Positions 53,685 through 62,485 of a stretch of 64,000 bases of DNA are shown piece by piece. The DNA is from Dehalococcoidia bacterium (lineage in GTDB: Bacteria; Chloroflexota; Dehalococcoidia; Lucifugimonadales; Lucifugimonadaceae). Numbering within the stretch: position 1 is the first letter of the stretch; every line of letters starts with the position of its first letter. The stretch is taken from the NCBI GenBank assembly GCA_022819585.1, contig JAJEGY010000036.1, forward strand, positions 1-64,000. The letters run 5' to 3'. The notes under the pieces were generated by a model. It searched no databases and was not told where the DNA came from. It worked only from the letters and a program-made list of their open reading frames with translations. Both the position numbers and the translations under genes were made by a program.

Positions 53685-55570
53685 ATGATCAGTTTCGCGT
53701 TTGGGTGATCCGAGCAGATTATGGAGCTTCCAAGAATGCCTTCGCTGAAAACGGCTACATTGGTGTCGGTCATGGCATGGATGGTGTGGACTTGTCGAGG
53801 GTTACTTCACCTGAGGAAATTAGGAGGCTCTTTGTTCAAGAACACCCAGATGAACGGAACGAGCAGAGCATCGGCATTCGTTCATCTCAAGTGGCAAGAT
53901 TCCATCTCGAGATAAGGTCTGGAGATTATGTTCTAACGCCCGAGCTATATATGGATTGGGTACGCTATGGCCAGTTCGACAGCGATAATCGGTACTACGC
54001 GAATGAAGATGACGGGTTGCCGCATCGCAACCGACGGAGTGTGAATTGGTCATCGGAACGACTGAGGCGCGATGATCTTCCGGATGGATTGTTGCAGGGC
54101 GGGATAACATTGTATGAGGTAGCAGACACATCTAGGAAGGATGGTTTCTTAAGTTTGATTAAAACATTAGCTAACCCCGATGTCTGGATCATTCGAGGTG
54201 GTGCGAGTGGTGCTTCAGTTGATTACCAGTTGGAGAATGGGATTGCTGGCGTTGGGTTTAGTCTTCAGAAGATTGATTTGTCCATACTGAGAACTAGTGA
54301 TGATATCCGACGGGCATATACGGATCTTCACCCCGGAGCAAGTAGCAGAAGTGTTAGTCACAACGTTGCATCAGTTTCTAACTTTATTCTCGACATCAAG
54401 ATCAATGACTACGTGCTGATGCCTGACGGTGATAGAAAACGAATTCATTGCGGAAGGGTGATTTCGGATCCTTATCATGTTCCAAACGGTCCGTGGAAAA
54501 ACCGTAGGAACATAGAGTGGTTGGATCGCGTCGCTACGAAGTCGGATTTGCCGTCGTTGCCGGATCGTACACGGACTGTAGTTAAGGCTACTGATCGACT
54601 GAAAGTCGAGGTTCTCGAGTGGATGGAATCATCTTCTAAGCCTAAGCCCGGCGGTGAGGATGGAAATGAGGGTGCACGAGCATACACGATCTATGACATG
54701 CTCGACGATGACAATCTGTTTTTCGAGCCGGATGAGCTTAGACGGATACACAGCCGCTTCGAAGACAAGAAGAATCTGATTTTGCAGGGCCCGCCAGGCG
54801 TTGGCAAAACCTTCGTGACAAGACGGTTGGCATACGCGTTGATGGGCGAACAGGCGGATGGTCGGACTAGGAATGTGCAGTTTCATCAGTCGTATTCGTA
54901 TGAGGAGTTTGTGCAGGGGTATCGTCCGACTACGAACGCGAATGATGAGTTGAAGTTCGAGTTGCAGGGCGGGACGTTTTTTGAGTTGTGCGAGGAGGCG
55001 TGGGGTAATCCTAATGATCGGTATGTGATGGTTATCGATGAGATCAACCGGGGGAATCTGAGTCGGGTGTTTGGAGAGTTGCTGTCGATGATCGAGAAGG
55101 ACAAGCGGGGTGATGGATTCACAGTACGGTTGGCTGGTGGAAATGAGTTTTGGGTTCCTGAGAATGTTTACATCTTGGGGACGATGAATTTGGCGGACCG
55201 GTCTTTGGCGGGTATGGACTATGCGATGCGACGTCGGTTTGCGTTTGTGACTTTGGAGCCGCAGTTTGGGAAGGACGTGTTCGTGCGCTGGTTGGGGAAT
55301 AAGGGCGTGCCGGACACGATGATTGAGCGGATCAATTCTCGGATGTCGGCGCTGAATGAGGTTATTGCAAGTGACTCGTCGTTGGGTCGGAATTTCGCAG
55401 TGGGTCATTCTTATTTTTGCGACATTGCCGATGGTGGCGAGAGTGACTGGGATCGTTGGTATCGGGAGATCGTGAAAACGGAGATACAGCCTTTGTTGGA
55501 GGAGTATTGGTTTGACAACTTGGGGAAGGCGGATGAGGAGGTTGAGAAGTTGTTGGATAGGGTGGGGTGA
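53681..55570 (+). CDS. mcrB: McrB-type AAA+ GTPase with two EVE-like reader domains
   Basis: 629 residues. The N-terminal 310 residues are a tandem duplication: repeat 1 WVIRADYG..IGVG..DLSRVTSPEEIRRLF..GDYVLTPE, repeat 2 WIIRGGAS..AGVG..DLSILRTSDDIRRAY..NDYVLMPD. These look like EVE-type modified-base readers. The C-terminal AAA+ part has Walker A GPPGVGKT (about residue 371), SYEEFVQGYRP, Walker B VMVIDEINRGN (about 450), and TMNLADRS near 502, the McrB GTP-specificity motif. With McrC it would cut DNA carrying modified bases. Start overlaps the 25-codon leader. Confidence 0.9.
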   Translation: MNDQFRVWVIRADYGASKNAFAENGYIGVGHGMDGVDLSRVTSPEEIRRLFVQEHPDERNEQSIGIRSSQVARFHLEIRSGDYVLTPELYMDWVRYGQFDSDNRYYANEDDGLPHRNRRSVNWSSERLRRDDLPDGLLQGGITLYEVADTSRKDGFLSLIKTLANPDVWIIRGGASGASVDYQLENGIAGVGFSLQKIDLSILRTSDDIRRAYTDLHPGASSRSVSHNVASVSNFILDIKINDYVLMPDGDRKRIHCGRVISDPYHVPNGPWKNRRNIEWLDRVATKSDLPSLPDRTRTVVKATDRLKVEVLEWMESSSKPKPGGEDGNEGARAYTIYDMLDDDNLFFEPDELRRIHSRFEDKKNLILQGPPGVGKTFVTRRLAYALMGEQADGRTRNVQFHQSYSYEEFVQGYRPTTNANDELKFELQGGTFFELCEEAWGNPNDRYVMVIDEINRGNLSRVFGELLSMIEKDKRGDGFTVRLAGGNEFWVPENVYILGTMNLADRSLAGMDYAMRRRFAFVTLEPQFGKDVFVRWLGNKGVPDTMIERINSRMSALNEVIASDSSLGRNFAVGHSYFCDIADGGESDWDRWYREIVKTEIQPLLEEYWFDNLGKADEEVEKLLDRVG

Positions 55571-55628
55571 ATTTGCATGGATGGACGGGATAGACGGGAT
55601 GGTTGGTTTGTTGGATATGGGGCGTGTG

Positions 55629-55655
55629 CCCCCTTTGTCCTTCCGACATTTCCCC
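55629..55655 (+). repeat. Dispersed intergenic repeat, copy A
   Basis: A 27-bp sequence beginning CCCCCTTTGTCCTTC and ending GACATTTCCCC matches 57788-57814 with one mismatch. A CTTCGCGAAGGGGG block lies about 30 bp further on. Both copies are between genes and look like family members of a REP-type repeat. Confidence 0.7.
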
Positions 55656-55819
55656 CGTTCGCATCGCATCGCTGGCCCCCTTACACTTCGCGAAGGGGGC
55701 GGACCCTCCCTTCCTCCGCTGAGGTGAGCGGGGGTTGCGTGTTCGTGCAGTGCGTGATATAAAATAGAACGAATGATAGATATAGTGATCGATAGATCGG
55801 AGCGGAGAGGATTTTAGAT

Positions 55820-56182
55820 ATGGGATTGCCCCACGTTACTGCGACGGTTCGCAATCCCGCGGAACCGGAGAAGTCCTGGCAAGGGTTGTTTCTAGTTGAC
55901 ACTGGTGCGACCGATTGTCTTGTCCCGAGGCAGCACCTAGAGGAGATTGGATTGGCACCGAAAGGTGAGAGGATTTATAGTCTGGCCGATGGTAGTGAAC
56001 ATCGAATGTCTGTCACGACCGCGGATGTTGAGTTCATGGGAGAGGTGGTCGGTGCGACGATCGTGATGGCAGATGAAGAGTCAGAACCATTGCTGGGGGT
56101 GACGGCGTTGGAATCTGTAGGGATCGAGGTTGACCCTAGAAATCAGGAGTTGAAGCGGTTGCCGTTTGTGAGGTTGAGGTAA
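55820..56182 (+). CDS. Retropepsin-like (clan AA) aspartic protease
   Basis: 120 residues. FLVDTGATDCLVP is the D-T-G active-site motif and the later LLGVTALESVGIEVDP matches the second conserved block (hydrophobic-LG-x-x-x-L) of clan AA single-domain proteases, which work as homodimers. GGAGAGG precedes ATG 55820. It lies between mcrB and mcrC (250 bp after one, 113 bp before the other). Whether it belongs to the restriction locus is unclear; such proteases in bacteria have few known substrates. Confidence 0.8.
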   Translation: MGLPHVTATVRNPAEPEKSWQGLFLVDTGATDCLVPRQHLEEIGLAPKGERIYSLADGSEHRMSVTTADVEFMGEVVGATIVMADEESEPLLGVTALESVGIEVDPRNQELKRLPFVRLR

Positions 56183-56295
56183 ATCTAAGCAGGGACGTTA
56201 ACGTGTATGAAGTTCGATGGGTTTGAGGTGCATTGACGGTGGCATTGCAACGGGATTGACTAGGGCGCAATTGGAAATAGATCGGGCAGTCTTCA

Positions 56296-57429
56296 ATGAC
56301 GGTTGAATCGGGTGGCAAGGATCGCGGGGATGTGGTGGAAAAGATCCCGGTTCGCAACTGGTGGCATATGTTGCTGTATGCGTGGGATTTGGTGGATTTA
56401 AGGGATCGGCTTGAGGCGGAGGTGGAAGATGCGCCGGATTTGAAGGCTTTGTTGACGAAGATTCTGGTTTTTCTGATGAAGCATCAGGTGCGACGTGGGT
56501 TGCGTGGGGACTATGTCGAGAGGTCGGAGGAGTTGCGGGGGGTGCGTGGTCGGATTGATTTTGGTGAGACGTTGCGTGGGTTGTCGATGTATCGGGGTCG
56601 GTTGCACTGCGAGTTTGAGGAGTTCACGCTGAATGTGCCGCGGAATCAGATAATCCGGTCGACGTTGAACGACTCTTTGAATCGGGGGTTTACTCAAACC
56701 GAACGAGAGAGCAATCGAGACAAACATAAACGGTTGGTTTCGGATTTGGAGGCGTTGTTGAGGATGCTTTATGAGATTGATCGGGTGCGGGTTACGCGTC
56801 GGTTGATTGCTTCGGAATTGCGGTTGTTGGGTCGGAATGAGCGGGAGTATAAGTTGATGTTGAAGATTTGTGAGATGTTGCAGGATCCATCGATGCCGGA
56901 CTCGGGTGTGAGTTCGGAATTGGAGGTGGTCGATTGGATGCAACAGCGGGAACCGCGGATATTCGAGCTGTTTGTCGCGAATTTCTATAAGTTGCGGTTG
57001 GGCAATGATTGGAGTGTTTCAGCGCAGGAATGGCGATATTGGGTCACGAAAGAAGAACGAGGAAATCCGGGGGTTCGTCTTCCTGTGATGAGACCAGACG
57101 TTGTTTTAACGCGTAGAGATTCGGGTGCCGTGGTGGTCATTGATACTAAGTTTTATAGCTCTGTTTTGTATGACTCCGGCAGCGGCCCCACCGTTAATCC
57201 CGATCATGTCTACCAGTTGTATGCCTATCTTCAATCGCTTGATGGGAATGATGTGCGGGTTCGGGATTCGAGTGGGATTTTGCTGTACGGTGAACCGGAA
57301 AAGGAAGATGTGGATTTTTGCACTGAAATCGATGGGCATCCGTTTCGGGTTTACACGTTGGACTTAACGAAGGAGAAGTGGGAGGACATTGAGAAGGATT
57401 TATTGGAGTTGGTAAAGGAAACGGTTTGA
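56296..57429 (+). CDS. mcrC: McrC-type nuclease subunit
   Basis: 377 residues. PVRNWWHMLLYAWDL, then VERSEELRGVRGRIDF and LNVPRNQIIRSTL are typical of McrC, which binds the McrB ring. The PD-(D/E)xK nuclease core is MRPDVVLTRRDSGAVVVIDTK. Length is normal. It is separated from mcrB by the aspartic-protease gene, which is unusual, and overlaps the HicB gene at TGATG. It is expected to cut DNA after McrB translocation. Confidence 0.88.
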   Translation: MTVESGGKDRGDVVEKIPVRNWWHMLLYAWDLVDLRDRLEAEVEDAPDLKALLTKILVFLMKHQVRRGLRGDYVERSEELRGVRGRIDFGETLRGLSMYRGRLHCEFEEFTLNVPRNQIIRSTLNDSLNRGFTQTERESNRDKHKRLVSDLEALLRMLYEIDRVRVTRRLIASELRLLGRNEREYKLMLKICEMLQDPSMPDSGVSSELEVVDWMQQREPRIFELFVANFYKLRLGNDWSVSAQEWRYWVTKEERGNPGVRLPVMRPDVVLTRRDSGAVVVIDTKFYSSVLYDSGSGPTVNPDHVYQLYAYLQSLDGNDVRVRDSSGILLYGEPEKEDVDFCTEIDGHPFRVYTLDLTKEKWEDIEKDLLELVKETV

Positions 57430-57653
57430 TGCACAAGTACGAGGTCATCATCTGGTGGAGCAGTGAGGACGGGGTTTTCTTGGGAGAAGTTCCTGAGTTG
57501 CCGGGTTGTGTGGCGCATGGTGAGACGCAGGAGTCGGCGTTGAAGGCGGTGGGTGAGGCCGTGGAGTTGTGGCTGGATACGGCGCGGGAGTTTGGGGATG
57601 CGATACCTGAAGCTAAGGGTGAGAGGTTGGTGTCGGGGTTGAAGGACCGTTGA
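57429..57653 (+). CDS. HicB-like protein
   Basis: 74 residues. YEVIIWWSSEDGVFLGEVPE, LPGCVAHGETQESAL and a helix (KAVGEAVELWLDTAREFGD) form the partial RNase-H-like fold of HicB antitoxins. ATG 57429 overlaps the mcrC stop by one base, so it is translationally coupled. No HicA toxin and no C-terminal DNA-binding domain are visible, so it may be an orphan HicB or a small regulatory part of the restriction locus. Confidence 0.75.
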   Translation: MHKYEVIIWWSSEDGVFLGEVPELPGCVAHGETQESALKAVGEAVELWLDTAREFGDAIPEAKGERLVSGLKDR

Positions 57654-57787
57654 TTGTGTAGGTCGCTGGAATGGTGGGGTGGTGGTTTGCGTTTTGGGTT
57701 GGTGGTGGGTTGAGGTTTCCCGCCTCGGCGGGCATCCCCCGCTGTCGCTTCGCTCCCGCGCCCCCTTCGCTTCGCGAAAGGGGCGTT

Positions 57788-57814
57788 CCCCCTTTGTCCT
57801 TCGGACATTTCCCC
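57788..57814 (+). repeat. Dispersed intergenic repeat, copy B
   Basis: One mismatch to 55629-55655. It is preceded, rather than followed, by the related CTTCGCGAAAGGGG block (near 57,769), so the order of the two blocks is swapped between copies. Confidence 0.7.
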
Positions 57815-57876
57815 ATGAATGGGGGAACCCTGACCGCACGTCCGCCCTTGGGTTCTCCCTCGGAGATGGGGAGGGG

Positions 57877-58302
57877 TTAGATTTCGCGTTTTCGGGCTAG
57901 GGTTGCGGTGTGGATTAGGGATGGGATGTTGCAGGCGATTAGAGCGCCGAAGAATCCTGCGCCGGAGATGTCGCGGTTCAGGAGGTAGAGGTCTGTGTTT
58001 TCGAATAGGGCGCCGGCGATGAGGAGGGCGAGCCATGATCCGATGATGCCGAATAGGACTGATGCGAGGAGCAGGGTGATGGCTTGTCGGCGGGTTTCGA
58101 CGATGCCGAACCAGGCTACTCTTGATGCAGTAGCCGCGGTTATGGCGATGAATGCGATTCTGCCTGCGCTTCTGAGGGTGTCGGGGGCTTCGGTGCCGGA
58201 GACGATCATGGCGATGAGGAGCGCGCCGAAGAATGCTCCGATGGCGGCGCAGACCAGTCCGGCGAGTAAGCGGACGAGGACCTGCAGCAATGCTTCATTC
58301 AT
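57877..58302 (-). CDS. Membrane protein with four predicted helices
   Basis: 141 residues with segments LLAGLVCAAIGAFFGALLIA, RIAFIAITAATASRVAWFG, AITLLLASVLFGIIGSWLAL and GAGFFGALIACNIPSLIHTA, ending in a short basic tail. No family recognised. It stands alone between HicB and the DUF3500 gene. Confidence 0.6.
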   Translation of the reverse strand: MNEALLQVLVRLLAGLVCAAIGAFFGALLIAMIVSGTEAPDTLRSAGRIAFIAITAATASRVAWFGIVETRRQAITLLLASVLFGIIGSWLALLIAGALFENTDLYLLNRDISGAGFFGALIACNIPSLIHTATLARKREI

Positions 58303-58397
58303 GCGAGGAAATTAGGTTTACCAATTCGGAAATCCGGCGGTAGGGTAGTCCTAAACGCGTTGTGTGGACGGTCGTCAGGTGATGAGAAGTCGATGCG

Positions 58398-59417
58398 TCA
58401 GTGGGAATGTGCGGCTTTGTAGTGTGCGGCTAGGAGGTCTTCGCCGAAGTCGTGGGTGTAGTCACGGAGGACGGAGTGGATGTGGTTGGCGCCGTTCTGT
58501 GTATTGTCGTATTCGATGACGAATCGGTCGTGACGGATGTTGTAGTAGTGTCCCTGCCAGCGTTCCAAGGGGCCAGCCCATGCGAGGTGCAGGCTGTCCC
58601 ATCCTTCTCGCTCGAGCTGGTTCCAGTAGTTGTGAGCGGCTTCGTCGGCGGCTCTGAAGACGTAGTGTCGGATGAGCTTTATCAGGGCTTCGCGTTGGCC
58701 GTCGTAGAGATCGGAGATCGAGATGCCTTGGGGTGTCATCGAGGGATCGGTGACACGGACGACGGTAGTGAGGATGTCGGCCGGGGCCACGGGATCGACG
58801 ATGGCGGTTGCTTTTTGGTCGTCGGTCATGCCTTTGACTAGGGAGCGTGCCCAGTCCTCTTCCTCGGCTAGGGTTCTCATTCCAAGATGTTCGCCGTGTT
58901 TGACCTCTGCCGGATTTGATCCGAAGAAGAGGGGGTGAATGGAGAGTTCGGAGTTGTTGACGACGGTTGCGATGATGCCGATGTGGTGTCCGCCTACCCG
59001 CCATCCCCATGGCTTTTCGCTGCCGGGTTCTCCGAATACGCTGAACCAGTAGCGTTCCTCGAGGCGATCCCACGAGGACACGTTGCTGGTCATGGCCTCG
59101 TATTCGCCGAGGATGGTTTCCAGACGGATAATCTGGCGCGCCATCTGGTATCCGGATTCGCTGTAACCGGTCTCCATCATTTTGAATGCGAGGTCGGTTT
59201 GAGTTCCGTTCATATCGGAGATCAAGAGTCCGTTTCGTCCGACGGGGGTGTAGTGCCACTCGTATCGCTCGTCGCCGGCGAATGGGAAGGTTGCCTTGGC
59301 GAGTTCTTGTTTGCCGAGGGAAGCTAGGAATGCGGCTGCGGCGTCGGCCATGCGACTGATGGTGTCGGTTGCTTGAGATGGGACTGCGGTTGCTTTGCCG
59401 TTGGTGCTGACTGCCAT
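58398..59417 (-). CDS. DUF3500 family protein
   Basis: 339 residues. RMADAAAAFLASLGKQELAK, then WHYTPVGRNGLLISDMN, YWFSVFGEPGSEKPWGWRVG (GGHHIG follows) and NHIHSVLRDYTHDFGEDLL are characteristic of DUF3500. No signal peptide. The function of the family is unknown; conserved His and Trp residues suggest a metal- or ligand-binding enzyme. The gene is divergently arranged relative to the TIM-barrel isomerase at 59588. Confidence 0.85.
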   Translation of the reverse strand: MAVSTNGKATAVPSQATDTISRMADAAAAFLASLGKQELAKATFPFAGDERYEWHYTPVGRNGLLISDMNGTQTDLAFKMMETGYSESGYQMARQIIRLETILGEYEAMTSNVSSWDRLEERYWFSVFGEPGSEKPWGWRVGGHHIGIIATVVNNSELSIHPLFFGSNPAEVKHGEHLGMRTLAEEEDWARSLVKGMTDDQKATAIVDPVAPADILTTVVRVTDPSMTPQGISISDLYDGQREALIKLIRHYVFRAADEAAHNYWNQLEREGWDSLHLAWAGPLERWQGHYYNIRHDRFVIEYDNTQNGANHIHSVLRDYTHDFGEDLLAAHYKAAHSH

Positions 59418-59587
59418 TTTGAAACGCTCCGTTCGTTTTGGGCGCTGTTAGATATCGGATTGAACGTGATGATACTGCATTCGATAAGTGCCGAGTTTGC
59501 GTTGAGGGAATTGGGAGACGGCGATGTGGTGGTAGTCTTGCCGATGACAAATGAAAGATAGGTTCATCCGACGGGAGAATACGCCTC

Positions 59588-60427
59588 ATGATCAAGCTCA
59601 GTCTGCAATCGCTCTGCTACCGCGACACTTTTAACTCGGGGGAGATAGACCTTTTCGGGATGATCGAGAAGGCGAAGGAGTACCGGTTGGATGGAATTGA
59701 TATCCATTTCGCGCATTTTGCGTCTACGGAGCGTGACTACTTGGAATCGGTCCGCATGGCCTGCCTGAGCGCCGGTTTGCACATCTGCTACATCGGGGTT
59801 TCGAATAATTTCGGGATGGTTGGTGAGGAGCAGCGAGCGCAGGTCGAGAATATGAAGAAGTGGATCGATGTTGCACAGGTGATGGGGATACAGATGGTGA
59901 GGTCGTTTGGAGGTTGGGTGCCGGAGGGCGAGAGTGAGGAGAGCGTGTGGCCGAGGATTGTTTCTGCGACGAAGGAGGTTGCGGAGTATGGAGCGACTAA
60001 AGGTGTGATGGTCGGGTTGCACAACCATAATCACGGGTGCGCGCCGGCGACGGGGGAGCAGGTGTTGAGGATTCTGGATGAGGTTGATAATCCGTATTAC
60101 ACGCACATTCTCGATACGGGGCAGTATCGGGGATCACCGGGGGCTTCGAAGGGAGAGCGGGGAGTCGAAGATGTTGAGCACAACTTCTACGGATCGATTG
60201 AGGCGTCTGCGCCTCGGGCGGTGCATGTTCGGGCGAAGATCTATCGGATAGCTTCGGGATCAGAGGCTTGGTTGGACTATGACCGGATCATGAAGATCAT
60301 CAAGTCGGTTGGGTTCAATGGTTGGATGTCGGTTGTTTTTGAGGGTCAGGATGAGTTGGATGAGGTAAGTGCGGTGCCTTTGGCGGTGGAGTTTTTGCGT
60401 GGGAAGTTGAGGGAGTATGGGGTGTGA
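59588..60427 (+). CDS. TIM-barrel sugar phosphate isomerase/epimerase family enzyme
   Basis: 279 residues of the xylose-isomerase-like barrel family (AP endonuclease family 2). LDGIDIHFAHFA, ICYIGVSNNFGMVGEE, VMVGLHNHNHGCAP (metal His/Asn), THILDTGQYRG (metal Asp) and WMSVVFEGQDE (metal Glu) give the usual divalent-metal ligands. Its substrate is probably a sugar or cyclic polyol. It may share a divergent promoter with the DUF3500 gene. Confidence 0.85.
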   Translation: MIKLSLQSLCYRDTFNSGEIDLFGMIEKAKEYRLDGIDIHFAHFASTERDYLESVRMACLSAGLHICYIGVSNNFGMVGEEQRAQVENMKKWIDVAQVMGIQMVRSFGGWVPEGESEESVWPRIVSATKEVAEYGATKGVMVGLHNHNHGCAPATGEQVLRILDEVDNPYYTHILDTGQYRGSPGASKGERGVEDVEHNFYGSIEASAPRAVHVRAKIYRIASGSEAWLDYDRIMKIIKSVGFNGWMSVVFEGQDELDEVSAVPLAVEFLRGKLREYGV

Positions 60428-60436
60428 GGACGCTGA

Positions 60437-60697
60437 TCAATCGAGCGGGTCGATCCTTGGCGGAAATTCATAGTCAGTGGCGGCACGCCAAGCTGCCATG
60501 AGTTCGTTTTGGTGAAGTCGCGCCCACCGCAATACTCGACGCCTGACACCAGTAGGTAACTCGCCTTTATCGACATCCAAATGTTGGATGTCTACAGTGG
60601 CTTGAAAACCGGCGTATTCGACGTGAAAATGTGGCGGCGGGTGTTCGTCGAAATTGAAGATGATTCTGATGCCGCGAAATCTAGATACTTCAGGCAT
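60437..60697 (-). CDS. DUF4160 family protein
   Basis: 86 residues starting MPEVSRFRGIRIIFNFDEHP with PPHFHVEYAG, the conserved DUF4160 block, and a Trp/Arg-rich helix (RRVLRWARLHQNELMAAW). It overlaps the upstream DUF2442 gene by eight bases. These two families are commonly found together and are suspected toxin-antitoxin partners; experimental support for the activity is limited. Confidence 0.85.
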   Translation of the reverse strand: MPEVSRFRGIRIIFNFDEHPPPHFHVEYAGFQATVDIQHLDVDKGELPTGVRRRVLRWARLHQNELMAAWRAATDYEFPPRIDPLD

Positions 60698-60974
60698 GCA
60701 CTCCGAAAGTCCGAGAAAGGTCTTTGTATTCGTCGAGGGACATACCGGTTAGCCGCATATACAAAGCGTCGGGGCACAAGTCGATATCATCGCCCCAAGT
60801 AATGGATCCGTAGGGAGCAATGTAAACGGATTCGAAGAACTTACGATCGTTCCACGCCTTGAAGACACCTTTTCCCTCGAGGTGCGACAAGTCGATCTCG
60901 CCCTCCGCACCGTCTTCGTAACGGATCCAGATTCGAAAGCCTTCTCGGGATTCGACTGCTATGGGTTTGAGCAT
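60690..60974 (-). CDS. DUF2442 family protein
   Basis: 94 residues: VESREGFRIWIRYEDGAEGE, IDLSHLEGKGVF, YGSITWGDDIDLCPDALYMR and LTGMSLDEY, all typical of DUF2442. It is the upstream partner of the DUF4160 gene and overlaps it, so the two are translated together. Confidence 0.85.
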   Translation of the reverse strand: MLKPIAVESREGFRIWIRYEDGAEGEIDLSHLEGKGVFKAWNDRKFFESVYIAPYGSITWGDDIDLCPDALYMRLTGMSLDEYKDLSRTFGVHA

Positions 60975-61099
60975 ACGTTTTTGGTCGACTTGATTTTGGT
61001 TGCGGCTAACCTAGGCCAGGTTTCTTTGACGGGTTTGCCTGTAAGTTGCAATGACTTCATCTTACTGCAAGCGAGCAAGAGGTTTATTTGCATCAAAGG

Positions 61100-61513
61100 T
61101 CAGTCGATACCGCCGGTCGTTCCGTTGTCGAACGAAAATCCTTCATCAACCCAACCTGTCGCGCCGCCGATCATCTTCTTGACGGGTCTGCCTAATCGGG
61201 CGAGTCTGAGAGCGGCTTTGTCGGCGCCGTTGCAGTGTGGGCCGGCGCAGTAGACGACGAAGAGGGTGTCTTGGGCCCATTGCGTTAGGTTGCGCTCGAC
61301 GATACGCGCGTGAGGAAGGTTGATTGCGCCGGGGACGTGACTCTCTTCATAGGCGTCGGGGCTGCGGACATCGAGGAGGACGAAATCAGTGGCGCCGCGA
61401 GATAGGGCGTCGTGGACGTCCCAGCAGTCGGTTTCGAAGGCTAGGAGATTTGCGAAGTGTTTTTTCGCGTCGTTGGACGGGGCGGCGGGGACTTCGGTTA
61501 CGTTGTTGGGCAT
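61100..61513 (-). CDS. Rhodanese-like sulfurtransferase
   Basis: 137 residues with a single rhodanese domain: FVLLDVRSPDAYEESHVPGA, INLPHARI, then VVYCAGPHCNGADKAALRLA with the catalytic Cys (YCAG) and a second Cys nearby, and MIGGATGWVDEG at the C-terminus. It transfers sulfane sulfur to a thiol or cyanide in the cytoplasm. No signal peptide. Probably transcribed with the crotonase gene 62 bp upstream. Confidence 0.9.
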   Translation of the reverse strand: MPNNVTEVPAAPSNDAKKHFANLLAFETDCWDVHDALSRGATDFVLLDVRSPDAYEESHVPGAINLPHARIVERNLTQWAQDTLFVVYCAGPHCNGADKAALRLARLGRPVKKMIGGATGWVDEGFSFDNGTTGGID

Positions 61514-61574
61514 GCGCTAATCCTCTCAATGATTCATCGTGGTCACGACGCCGCGTTTGGTGAAAATCTCGATT

Positions 61575-62363
61575 CTATTTGCCGTGGAAATCTGGTCGAC
61601 GCTTCGCTTTGAACGCTTCCACGCCTTCGCGGAAATCGGCGGAGTCGAATACTCGGAATTGGAGGTTGAAGTCTTCTTCGCTGAGGGTTTCGGTGTTGGG
61701 TTCGACTGATAGACGCTGGATCATGATTTTGTGATCGCGGGCTGATAGGGGAGCGCCAGAGGCGATCTGAGAGGTGAGTTTTTTGATGGTGGGTTCGAAT
61801 TCGTCGTCTTCGACTGCCGAAGTTACTAGGCCGAAGCGTATGGCGTCGTTGATGTCGATGATGGCTCCGGTTAGGAGGAGGTATTTGACAGCTGGGACGC
61901 CTGCTACGGCGATCATTCTGCGGAGTTCGTCCCAGCCGGCGGTGAGGCCTAATCTGTTGACGGGGACGCCGAAGCGGGATGATTTGGTGGCGATGCGGAT
62001 GTCGGTTGACGCGGCTAGCTCCAACCCTCCTCCAACGCAGAATCCTTGGATTGCGGCGATGGTTGGACAGCGGAGTTTTTCGACGCGGTCGAGGGCAGAT
62101 TCGAATGCTTTAGCGTATCGGGCGGCAGAAGTTGAGTCGTATCGGTGTTCGTCGAAGTCCTTGATGTCGGCACCGGCGGAGAATGCTTGGTCTCCTGCGC
62201 CGCGGAAGACGACGCAGCGGACGGCGGTGTCGGCATCGAGATCGGACAGGATGTCGCCTAGTGACTGCCACATCTCGTAGGAAATGGCGTTTCGTTGGTC
62301 GGGGCGGTTGAAGGTGATGGTGGCGACGTGCTTGGAGCGGTCTACGAGGATAGGTTGGTTCAT
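61575..62363 (-). CDS. Enoyl-CoA hydratase/isomerase (crotonase) family enzyme
   Basis: 262 residues. VATITFNRPDQRNAIS, GAGDQAFSAGADIKDF (oxyanion loop 1) and IQGFCVGGGLELAASTDIRI (oxyanion loop 2) place it in the crotonase superfamily, which stabilises a CoA-thioester enolate. The position of the first hydratase glutamate (FGxPE) reads FGVPVN, so it may not be a plain enoyl-CoA hydratase; another crotonase reaction is possible. It begins downstream of the binding-protein gene on the same strand. Confidence 0.85.
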   Translation of the reverse strand: MNQPILVDRSKHVATITFNRPDQRNAISYEMWQSLGDILSDLDADTAVRCVVFRGAGDQAFSAGADIKDFDEHRYDSTSAARYAKAFESALDRVEKLRCPTIAAIQGFCVGGGLELAASTDIRIATKSSRFGVPVNRLGLTAGWDELRRMIAVAGVPAVKYLLLTGAIIDINDAIRFGLVTSAVEDDEFEPTIKKLTSQIASGAPLSARDHKIMIQRLSVEPNTETLSEEDFNLQFRVFDSADFREGVEAFKAKRRPDFHGK

Positions 62364-62400
62364 CGGATTGGGTGATTAGGGTTGTGCTCAAACGCGAATC

Positions 62401-62431
62401 GAGGGCGCTATCTGAACAAGATAACGCCCTC
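62401..62431 (-). terminator. Hairpin after the binding-protein gene
   Basis: GAGGGCGCTATCT and AGATAACGCCCTC form a 13-bp stem with one G-T type mismatch and a 5-base loop, between the binding-protein stop and the crotonase start. The T-tract is weak in both directions. Confidence 0.55.
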
Positions 62432-62485
62432 GATGTTTAGGCGTCACGCTGATGCATTGACGCCTATGCTGTCAAACGCTTCAGA

